Below, piece by piece: positions 1 to 5,525 of a stretch of 5,525 nt of DNA. Within the stretch, counting starts at the first letter, position 1. Each line of letters begins with the position of its first letter. Position numbers and translations under genes: made by a program. Under the pieces are notes generated by a model. The model saw only the letters and a list, made by a program, of their open reading frames with translations. It did not search any database and was not told the origin of the DNA. The stretch covers positions 1-5,525 of the forward strand of contig CALQJV010000099.1 in NCBI GenBank assembly GCA_943330985.1, in the 5' to 3' direction. The stretch comes from Chitinophaga pinensis (lineage in GTDB: Bacteria; Bacteroidota; Bacteroidia; M30B66).

Positions 1-87
1 AACTTTGGATTTACAAATCGTTCATTAAACGTAGGAGCTGCAACAGTTCTTCCGGTGGTTTGCTGGAACTCATGCACAAGCTGTGCC
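1..87 (+). repeat. 3' tail of an upstream binding repeat (truncated by window edge)
   Basis: Visible residues 1-29 align with the end of the next repeat (about residues 112-140). Both share FTNR, a following Leu and Val, then LPVVCW-x-SC-x-x-C. The first Cys of this motif is residue 21 here and residue 132 in the next copy, a period of 111 residues (333 bp). At least two tandem copies therefore exist, and more may lie upstream. Synonymous differences are plentiful, so this is not a recent duplication. Confidence 0.75.
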
Positions 88-2562
88 GCCCCAACCCCGT
101 TAGTTACTTTCCGTGTTGACATGAACAACAATACTGATCCATTCACAACACCTGAAGTAAACGGAACATTCAATAACTGGTGTGGAAACTGTGCTCCAAT
201 GAGCGATGCTAATGGCGATAACATCTGGGAAATTACTATCCCACTACCTGCTGGAACATACGAATACAAATTCTCTAACGATTTCTGGTCTGGGCAAGAA
301 TCACTAACTCCAGGCACTTCATGCACTGTTACTGGTGGAGGATTCACTAACCGACTATTAACAGTTTCTTCTAGCACTACATTACCAGTAGTATGTTGGA
401 GTTCATGCGCTGCTTGTTCATCAGCAACTTGGACTTCAGTTCAATCTGGAAACTGGGGCGCATTATCAACATGGAACCAAGGTACACTTCCTCCAACTGG
501 AGCTGATGTGGTTATATCATCTGGCGACAACGTTACTATAAATGCAAATACAACTGTTACGAGTGTAAATATTCAATCAGGTGGAGTTCTTACGCTAAAT
601 GCTGACCTTAAAATCACAAATGGAGGAACCATTGCTGGACAGATGATCGTGAATACAAATAAAGTATTGACATTATCGGGTGGCACATTGAATACTCAAA
701 ATAGCCATCTGTTATTAAAATCTGGTGCTAACTTATTACATGGTATTGGAACTCCTGGTGCAGGCGGAAGTATTATTGGAAACGTTAACGTTCAACGTCA
801 AGGACATAATTCGTATGCACATAATTTCTTTTCTGCTCCAGTTAGCAATGGATCTGCATCTCTTTTAGGTCCTGGTCAACATTATTTTTATAATACAGCG
901 AATGGAACTTCTAGTTCTGCTGACGATGCAAATGAACCAGGTTGGACAGTAGCTTCTGGCTTAATGAACGTTGGACAAGGGTATGCAGCAGTATATGCTG
1001 GACTTGTAACTTTTAGTGGTCCAGTAAACAATGGAACAATCAATTATACATTAGCGGCTCCTGCGGCTCCTGCAAGTCACTTCAATTTAATTGGAAATCC
1101 TTTCCCATCATCTTTATCGGCAAGTGCATTTCTTGCTCAAAATGGACCAACTGGATCTAACCGAATTACGGGCTCACTTTATTTCTGGGACGATGATGCA
1201 TCGTTTGGAGTTGGATATTCTGCAGCTGATTACGCTGTTTGGAATGGTGCTGGATCTGTTGGTGGAGCAGGAACTACACCAAATGGTTTCATCGGTGTTG
1301 GACAAGGTTTCTTTGTTGAAGCTCAAAGTTCGAACAATGTTACATTCTCTAACATTATGCGTTCTGGGTCTCAAGCTCAATTCTTCGACGAATCAACTAT
1401 TCAACGTGTTCGCTTAAGTGTAACTTCTGCATCAGGCGATTATAACGAAACCTTAATTGCATTTATTAATGATGCAACCGAAAGTCGTGATGCGCTATAC
1501 GATGCAACTAAATTGCATGGAAATAACCGAATTGCATTTTACAGTATGCTAGGAAATGATGAATTAGCTATTCAGGGCTTACCTTCATTAACTAACAACC
1601 GTATTGTTCAGCTTGGATTATCTTCTGTAACTTCAGATTTACATACAATCAACTTGAGTCAAATGGAAAATATTGATGGTAGTGTTGTTGTGTATCTTGA
1701 AGATCATGAAACAGGAACTATCACAAACCTTCGTGTTAATCCTTCTTATAGCTTCATACCTGGAACAATGAACTTAAATGAGCGTTTCACTGTTCGTTTC
1801 ACTGCTCCAGTTGTAGTTTCAACAAATGCAGCGTCTTGTGATAATGCAAATGGAAACATCAATTTATCAACTGTTTCTTCTGAAGCAATTTCATATGAAT
1901 TAGTAAATTCTAACTTGGCGGTAGTATCTCAAGGACAACTTACTGATGAAACTTTCTCATTAAATGGATTGAGCGCTGGGGACTATAACTTAACCTTTAA
2001 TTTCGGTGGAGTTTACTCATTCAGCAAATCTATTTCTGTATCTGGAAGTGCAAATGCTTCAATTGAAGTTTCTAACATTCCAACAATTATTGGAACAAAT
2101 GAAACACTTAACATTACTGCTCAAAGTAATGGATCAATCGTTTGGTTACTTAATAATCAAGTTATTGGTATAGGTTCAACATTGAATTTCCAATTTACTG
2201 AAGCAGGTATTTTCACATTAACTGCTCGATCAACGCAAGGAGAATGTGTTAATGAAGTAAATAATACAATAGCTGTAAGCGACCTTTCAATTGGTTTCTC
2301 TGAAATAGCTAATCAGAATTTCAATATCGTTCCTAATCCAGCTCAGAATGTTTCTTCAATCATCTTCTCTTCGAATCAAGTGAATGAATTTGTAAAAATT
2401 CAGATGATTGATGTAACCGGAAAAACACTGTATACTAATCAATTGGAAGTGAGTGCTGGAACTCAAGTTAACCTTCCAATTCAAAACCTTGCAACTGGAA
2501 TTTATCTAGTATCTGTAAGTGGTGATCACAGCCGCCTAGTTTCACGACTTGTGATTCATTAA
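1..2562 (+). CDS. T9SS-secreted multidomain protein with starch-binding-like repeats (5' end outside window)
   Basis: The frame is open from base 1, so the gene begins upstream; 853 residues are visible. Residues 1-29 are the tail of a repeat whose next copy is complete (about 33-139). That copy resembles the CBM20/CBM48/AMPK glycogen-binding fold, with a VTFRVDMNN opening, VNGTFNNW, a D-x-W-x-I-T-I strand and TYEYKF, and it ends in a C-W-x-S-C-x-x-C motif. Residues about 144-245 form a beta-rich domain opening with W-x-S-x-x-S-G-N-W and S-T-W, common in secreted Bacteroidota proteins. A long adhesin-like region follows, then a SprB-like stretch near 611-685 and an Ig/PKD-like stretch near 690-765. 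Residues 774-853 look like a type A T9SS sorting domain (FNIVPNPAQN, VTGK, LATGIYLVSV, basic tail). It is therefore probably exported across the outer membrane and anchored or released there. No catalytic domain is visible; one could lie upstream. T9SS cargo is a firm call, starch binding only probable. Confidence 0.85.
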   Translation, partial: NFGFTNRSLNVGAATVLPVVCWNSCTSCAAPTPLVTFRVDMNNNTDPFTTPEVNGTFNNWCGNCAPMSDANGDNIWEITIPLPAGTYEYKFSNDFWSGQESLTPGTSCTVTGGGFTNRLLTVSSSTTLPVVCWSSCAACSSATWTSVQSGNWGALSTWNQGTLPPTGADVVISSGDNVTINANTTVTSVNIQSGGVLTLNADLKITNGGTIAGQMIVNTNKVLTLSGGTLNTQNSHLLLKSGANLLHGIGTPGAGGSIIGNVNVQRQGHNSYAHNFFSAPVSNGSASLLGPGQHYFYNTANGTSSSADDANEPGWTVASGLMNVGQGYAAVYAGLVTFSGPVNNGTINYTLAAPAAPASHFNLIGNPFPSSLSASAFLAQNGPTGSNRITGSLYFWDDDASFGVGYSAADYAVWNGAGSVGGAGTTPNGFIGVGQGFFVEAQSSNNVTFSNIMRSGSQAQFFDESTIQRVRLSVTSASGDYNETLIAFINDATESRDALYDATKLHGNNRIAFYSMLGNDELAIQGLPSLTNNRIVQLGLSSVTSDLHTINLSQMENIDGSVVVYLEDHETGTITNLRVNPSYSFIPGTMNLNERFTVRFTAPVVVSTNAASCDNANGNINLSTVSSEAISYELVNSNLAVVSQGQLTDETFSLNGLSAGDYNLTFNFGGVYSFSKSISVSGSANASIEVSNIPTIIGTNETLNITAQSNGSIVWLLNNQVIGIGSTLNFQFTEAGIFTLTARSTQGECVNEVNNTIAVSDLSIGFSEIANQNFNIVPNPAQNVSSIIFSSNQVNEFVKIQMIDVTGKTLYTNQLEVSAGTQVNLPIQNLATGIYLVSVSGDHSRLVSRLVIH
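97..420 (+). repeat. Complete starch/glycogen-binding-like repeat (CBM20/48-type E-set)
   Basis: This segment encodes residues about 33-140. The order of elements fits carbohydrate-binding E-set domains: an opening strand (VTFRVDM), VNGTFNNW with Trp60, an acidic turn (SDANGDNIW), a hydrophobic strand, AGTYEYKF, and an aromatic FW pair. The aromatic residues are candidates for sugar stacking. It carries six Cys (61, 64, 108, 132, 136, 139), an even number compatible with disulfides in an exported protein. Assignment to an exact CBM family is uncertain without a profile search. Confidence 0.6.
2320..2559 (+). other. T9SS type A C-terminal sorting domain (coding segment)
   Basis: Visible residues 774-853 form the last 80 residues of the protein and show the usual pattern: an NPAQN-type opening, a strand with I-x-x-I-F-S, a VKIQMIDVTGK turn, an L-P-I-Q-N-L segment, ATGIYLVSV, and a final strand with basic residues ending RLVIH. 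In this family the domain directs passage through the PorU/SprA-type T9SS machinery and is removed on export. It is the best evidence for phylum and for surface location. Confidence 0.88.
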
Positions 2563-2582
2563 ATTGTTGTTGAAATTGGTTT

Positions 2583-2617
2583 AAAAAAAAGAGGGGGCAA
2601 TTGTCCCCTCTTTTTTT
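2583..2617 (+). terminator. Strong intrinsic terminator after the T9SS protein gene
   Basis: A GC-rich stem, GAGGGGGC pairing with GTCCCCTC (2591-2598 with 2603-2610, one G-U pair), closes an AATT loop. It is followed by seven T residues (2611-2617). Eight A residues (2583-2590) precede it, so the stem can extend by A-U pairs and could also work on the opposite strand. It lies 20 bp after the stop codon at 2560-2562. Confidence 0.92.
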
Positions 2618-2638
2618 ATATCAAATAGTGAATTCGTG

Positions 2639-2646
2639 TATTTTTG
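2639..2646 (+). promoter_or_regulatory. Possible Bacteroidota -7 element (TAnnTTTG) for the amylase gene
   Basis: TATTTTTG matches the TAnnTTTG consensus of the primary sigma factor of Bacteroidota. No good TTTG-like -33 element is seen 19-21 bp upstream, where the poly-T and ATATC of the preceding terminator lie. If it is real, transcription would start at or within a few bases of the ATG at 2652, giving a leaderless or nearly leaderless mRNA. A chance match in AT-rich DNA is quite possible. Confidence 0.3.
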
Positions 2647-2651
2647 AAGCT

Positions 2652-2720
2652 ATGAAAAAAACTTCTTCATTTATTTTCCTTTTATTATTATCCATAACAT
2701 TCATTTCTGAATCTGCTGCA
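2652..2720 (+). other. Sec signal peptide of the GH13 enzyme
   Basis: It encodes residues 1-23: two Lys after Met, a hydrophobic core (FIFLLLLSITFI), then a polar S-E-S-A-A end with small residues at -3 and -1 (Ser21, Ala23). There is no Cys near the cleavage site, so the enzyme is not a predicted lipoprotein. It is probably processed by signal peptidase I and released to the periplasm. Confidence 0.8.
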
Positions 2721-4496
2721 AAAAACACTATTACCCGCATAGATCCAGCTTTTTGGTGGGTGGGAATGCAAAATCCGACAGTGGAACTCCTTGTATTTCA
2801 TCCTGGAATAGGCAAAGGAGCTGTGCGTATACTCTATTCAGGAGTTACCATAGAAAAGGCTGAACCTGCCGAAAGTCCCGATTATCTTTACCTTACTTTA
2901 AACATCGACAAGAATACAAAACCGGGAATCTGCCCGATTGATATTCGTTTGGGAAATAAAATATTAACATTCGATTACGAACTACGTATACGTAATTCGA
3001 AGAAAAAAGCCCAAGGTGTTAACACATCCGATTTCATCTACCTAATTATGCCCGATCGTTTTTCGAACGGAGATTCTAAAAACGATGTAATAGCCGGAAT
3101 GAATGAAACTGCATTGAATCGCGATTCGATGTATTATCGTCATGGTGGCGATATCCAAGGAATCATAAACCATCTTGATTATTTGCAAAATCTGGGTTTA
3201 ACTTCCCTTTGGCTAAACCCTGTTCAGGAAAACAACGAAGTAAAAACATCCTATCATGGCTATGCAATTACCGATCATTACAAAATAGACCCTCGCTTTG
3301 GGTCAAATAAGCTGTATGCAGATTTAGTCGATTCATTGCACGCTCGAGGAATGAAAATGGTGATGGACATTGTCCCCAATCACATTGGGATCCATCATTG
3401 GATGTTCAATAATTTACCCTCTAAAGATTTTATTCATCAATGGGATTCATTTACCAAAACAAACTATCGAGCTCCTTCCCTCCTCGACCCATATGCATCA
3501 GAAAATGATCGCAAATTATTTAGCGATGGATGGTTTGATAGACACATGCCCGATTTGAATCAAAAAAATCCGCACGTTGCAAAGTACTTAACTCAAAACT
3601 ACATATGGTGGATTGAATTTGCTGGTGTTGATGATTTTCGCATTGATACGTATTCATATTCCGATCAAGAATACATGGCTCAATTGTCAGTCGATTTGCA
3701 TCGCGAATATCCCAATCTAAACCTCTTTGGAGAGATCTGGGAACACAGTGTAGGTATTCAATCCTATTTCACCGAAGACTTTAAATCGCGTAATGATCTC
3801 AATTCACAATTAAATGGAGCTGTCGATTTTCAAGTATATTTTGCATTAATTGAAGCGCTCACAAAACCATTCGGTTGGACCGAAGGTGTTTCGCGTATTT
3901 ATTACACACTTGCGCAAGATTATCTGTATAAAAACCCAAATAACAATGTCACCTTTTTAGACAACCACGACCTGAGTCGTTTTGCATCAGTTGTTGGAGG
4001 CGATATTCGGAAATACAAAATGGGTATTGCATTTCTAATGACCATGCGCGGAATTCCTTCTGTTTATTATGGAACCGAAATTTCAATGAAAGGATTTTCC
4101 AATCCAGATGGCTTGGTTCGGAGTGATTTTCCGGGAGGATGGACAAGCGATTCTCAAAATAAATTCAATAATCAAGGGCGCAACGATGAAGAAAATGTTG
4201 CGTTCGATTATTTCAAAAAACTCGCAAACTGGCGATTAAATAATCCGGTTTTGCATTCAGGAAAACTCATGCAGTTTGTTCCTGAAGAGAGTGTTTACAC
4301 CTTCTTTCGATACGATGGAAAGAAAACGATGATGGTGGTAATGAATGCAAACGACACGGATAAAACCTTAAAAACAGAGCGTTTTGCAGAACGAATCCAA
4401 GGCAAAAGCGATGCATTTGATGTGATTGAAAATAAGAATATTTCACTTGAAACAATGCAACTAAAAGCTTGGGAAGTGAAGATCTTTGAATTCTAA
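2652..4496 (+). CDS. GH13 alpha-amylase/neopullulanase, SusA-like, periplasmic
   Basis: This 614-residue enzyme probably hydrolyses alpha-1,4 (perhaps also alpha-1,6) bonds in maltooligosaccharides or pullulan. Residues 1-23 are a Sec signal peptide (MKK, LLLL core, likely cut after SAA). There is no lipobox Cys and no T9SS tail, so a periplasmic site is inferred. Residues about 24-125 resemble the cyclomaltodextrinase N-terminal domain (FWWVGM, LLVFHPGI). The barrel begins near 128 (YLIMPDRFSNGD). Conserved GH13 regions are DIVPNH (239-244), MPDLN (299-303), FRIDTY with nucleophile Asp332 and Arg330, GEIWE with acid/base Glu361, and FLDNHD with His439 and Asp440. HGYAITDHY (202-210) is also typical. 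Domain C spans about 533-614. Its length is close to that of Bacteroides SusA. The ATG at 2652 is chosen because the signal peptide begins there; a TTG at 2601 lies inside the terminator. Exact substrate is not provable here. Confidence 0.93.
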   Translation: MKKTSSFIFLLLLSITFISESAAKNTITRIDPAFWWVGMQNPTVELLVFHPGIGKGAVRILYSGVTIEKAEPAESPDYLYLTLNIDKNTKPGICPIDIRLGNKILTFDYELRIRNSKKKAQGVNTSDFIYLIMPDRFSNGDSKNDVIAGMNETALNRDSMYYRHGGDIQGIINHLDYLQNLGLTSLWLNPVQENNEVKTSYHGYAITDHYKIDPRFGSNKLYADLVDSLHARGMKMVMDIVPNHIGIHHWMFNNLPSKDFIHQWDSFTKTNYRAPSLLDPYASENDRKLFSDGWFDRHMPDLNQKNPHVAKYLTQNYIWWIEFAGVDDFRIDTYSYSDQEYMAQLSVDLHREYPNLNLFGEIWEHSVGIQSYFTEDFKSRNDLNSQLNGAVDFQVYFALIEALTKPFGWTEGVSRIYYTLAQDYLYKNPNNNVTFLDNHDLSRFASVVGGDIRKYKMGIAFLMTMRGIPSVYYGTEISMKGFSNPDGLVRSDFPGGWTSDSQNKFNNQGRNDEENVAFDYFKKLANWRLNNPVLHSGKLMQFVPEESVYTFFRYDGKKTMMVVMNANDTDKTLKTERFAERIQGKSDAFDVIENKNISLETMQLKAWEVKIFEF

Positions 4497-4505
4497 ATTC
4501 ATAAA

Positions 4506-4541
4506 AAACGCTGTCTTTTCATTTTGAAAAAGACAGCGTTT
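4506..4541. terminator. Long hairpin, likely bidirectional terminator
   Basis: A perfect 14-bp stem (4506-4519 with 4528-4541, arms AAACGCTGTCTTTT and AAAAGACAGCGTTT) has an 8-base loop and begins 10 bases after the amylase stop codon. On the + strand only a short T run closes it. On the - strand the stem runs out into a six-T tract (complement of A4503-4508), so termination looks stronger for leftward transcripts. It probably ends the amylase mRNA. Confidence 0.75.
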
Positions 4542-4690
4542 GAATACAATGATCGTTTTATTATACAATAGCCGCTTTTATCAAGTTCAATGCAGAACCA
4601 GTTTTAAACTACTCAATTTGCACTTCGTTGTATGTATGATTTGCATGAATGGTTTCGCTTGTGCCATTGCCATGATGAAGAACCATTTCG
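4542..4690. other. Intergenic stretch with no intact gene
   Basis: No convincing gene is visible on either strand. Read on the - strand, an open frame runs from inside the neighbouring amylase fragment through 4690 to a TAG at 4609-4611. Its end reads LHHGNGTSETIHANHTYNEV and then QIE. It looks protein-like and stops just before the hairpin, but it is short enough to be open by chance. I do not recognise it. Confidence 0.4.
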
Positions 4691-4821
4691 GATGGTTTGG
4701 TCAGTATTAATTTTCCGGGTGGATTGCTAAGCGATACTCAAAATAAATTCAATGTTCAAGGACGAAACGTGGAAGATAATGTTGCACTTGATTTTTCCCA
4801 AAACGATTAGCGCATTTGCGA
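4691..4821 (+). pseudogene. Decayed partial copy of a GH13 amylase gene
   Basis: Bases 4691-4798 align without gaps to 4107-4214 of the intact amylase gene: by hand count 85 of 108 bases and 24 of 36 residues are identical, in the same reading frame. Shared blocks are DGLV, FPGG, QNKFN, QGRN and NVA. This matches amylase residues 486-521, between the last catalytic region and domain C. After a length change at the T/C run near 4793-4800, another frame continues as FPKRLAHLR, matching FKKLANWR of the intact protein to about 4821. The original frame is bounded by TGA at 4676-4678 and TAG at 4808-4810. There is no start, catalytic region or domain C, so this is a gene remnant. Substitutions show a mild third-position excess (10 of 23), weakly suggesting a once-functional paralogue. 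Confidence 0.85.
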
Positions 4822-4866
4822 AGCCGGGGAATTTATAGAATTGCTTATGCGAAATCCAATGTAACA

Positions 4867-4909
4867 CAAAACCGGAATTTCTCATTATAATTGAGAAACC
4901 CCGGTTTTG
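4867..4909. terminator. Hairpin downstream of the leftward gene
   Basis: Arms 4867-4875 (CAAAACCGG) and 4901-4909 (CCGGTTTTG) pair over 9 bp. After a 2x2 mismatch, TTTCTCA (4878-4884) pairs with TGAGAAA (4892-4898) around a 7-base loop. It starts 27 bases beyond the stop codon of the - strand gene at 4937. On that strand the stem ends in CCGGTTTTG, so T-rich but without a long T tract. It is a probable terminator for that gene. Confidence 0.6.
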
Positions 4910-4936
4910 CAAAAGCACTGTTATGTACTGTTAGTA

Positions 4937-5525
4937 TTACTTATTTATAAGTGTTGCACCTGATACTCTAGCTTTTAAAGATGCATCTTGAACGAATAAG
5001 TATTTTAATTTAACTCCTTCATCTGAAAACACATTATTCTTTTTAATCTCGTATTTAGGATAAAAGAATAAATCAACATTTGGATGTTCTGATACAAGTC
5101 GATAATTAAGAGTTGCTGAAGCGCCGCTTAAAGCAGAATTATTCCATGTGAAATTATTTAAGATACCAGCAATGGGTAATCCAACAATGTATGATGGAAC
5201 AAATCCTATACGATATTCCCCAGTTTTGTATTTTTCAGTAACGTTACCGTATTTAAATGTTTCTGTTTTCTGACCAACAATTCTCTGAACAGCCATCTGA
5301 GTAGCAAATGAATAAGCGATTAAGCTCAATACTGGTAATATACGCTTTGTTTTACCTAACTCCACTCCATTAAATGAAAACATAAAACCATTCTTATGAT
5401 TGTTTTTATTGTTTTTCGAGAAACTAGGTATGCCGCAAAATGCCGCACCATCAACTTGAAGCTCATCAAGATTTGATGTTTTATATTCACCATTAAAAAT
5501 AAGTGGCTTGTTATCCCTTGCGCCA
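4937..5525 (-). CDS. Unrecognised protein, C-terminal part (5' end outside window)
   Basis: The frame is open from the right edge to the TAA at 4937-4939, giving 195 visible residues. The ATG at 5381-5383 is probably internal, because 47 residues of open frame precede it and read like protein (KPLIFNGEYKTSNLDELQVD). A hydrophobic stretch at visible residues 62-79 (ILPVLSLIAYSFATQMAV) could be a membrane segment or buried strand. Another lies at about 107-121 (GFVPSYIVGLPIAGI). The last 60 residues alternate polar and hydrophobic (LNYRLVSEHPNVDLFFYPKY, then a strand ending VSGATLINK), suggesting a small beta domain like those in some Bacteroidota envelope lipoproteins. That is only a resemblance; I assign no function. 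It converges on the amylase gene and has no evident link with starch use. Confidence 0.75.
   Translation of the reverse strand, partial: GARDNKPLIFNGEYKTSNLDELQVDGAAFCGIPSFSKNNKNNHKNGFMFSFNGVELGKTKRILPVLSLIAYSFATQMAVQRIVGQKTETFKYGNVTEKYKTGEYRIGFVPSYIVGLPIAGILNNFTWNNSALSGASATLNYRLVSEHPNVDLFFYPKYEIKKNNVFSDEGVKLKYLFVQDASLKARVSGATLINK

Noticed and set aside
55..57. GTG at 55 as the start of the first gene
   Set aside because: The frame is open to base 1, and the residues before it match the tail of the next repeat, so the GTG is an internal Val codon.
1091..1417. 108-codon open frame on the plus strand, and an antisense frame at 1174-1380
   Set aside because: Both lie wholly within the T9SS protein gene in other frames, and their translations look like out-of-frame noise.
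2601..2651. TTG at 2601 as the amylase start, adding 17 residues
   Set aside because: It lies inside the stem-loop of the upstream terminator, and the added residues would precede a textbook signal peptide that begins at the ATG at 2652.
4727..4918. 63-codon open frame on the minus strand
   Set aside because: It overlaps the amylase remnant in antisense and one arm of the hairpin at 4867-4909, and its translation has no recognisable features.
5381..5383. ATG as the start of the leftward gene
   Set aside because: A further 47 in-frame codons upstream, to the window edge, have no stop and read like coding sequence.
1..5525. CRISPR array, insertion sequence, tRNA or rRNA
   Set aside because: I saw no short regularly spaced repeats, transposase-like frame, terminal inverted repeats or structured RNA gene. 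The only repeats are the protein-domain repeat and the amylase remnant.

Overview
The window looks like chromosomal DNA from a member of the Bacteroidota, probably a Flavobacteriia-like lineage. The base composition is AT-rich. The first protein ends in a type IX secretion (T9SS) C-terminal sorting domain, and that system is confined to this phylum and its close relatives. The second gene encodes a glycoside hydrolase family 13 (GH13) enzyme of the SusA/neopullulanase type typical of Bacteroidota.

Layout. Bases 1-2562 (+) hold the 3' part of a large secreted multidomain protein. The visible part has the tail of one starch-binding-like repeat, a second complete repeat, a beta-rich adhesin-like body and the sorting domain. 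A strong intrinsic terminator follows at 2583-2617. Bases 2652-4496 (+) hold a complete GH13 alpha-amylase/neopullulanase with a Sec signal peptide and all catalytic residues. A long hairpin at 4506-4541 follows it. Bases 4542-4936 have no intact gene, but they contain a short decayed copy of the amylase gene (4691-4821), which is the most unexpected feature here. Bases 4937-5525 (-) hold the 3' part of an unrecognised gene that runs off the right edge; a hairpin at 4867-4909 probably ends its transcript.

How the genes fit together (inference). A surface-delivered protein with starch/glycogen-binding-type modules sits beside a periplasmic maltooligosaccharide-cleaving enzyme. This suggests a small alpha-glucan utilisation locus: polymer captured at the surface, oligosaccharides cut inside. 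No SusC/SusD pair, regulator or transporter is visible. The terminator between the two genes suggests they are mostly transcribed separately. The amylase fragment indicates that the locus once held a second GH13 gene or underwent a partial duplication. I found no mobile element, CRISPR array, tRNA or rRNA.
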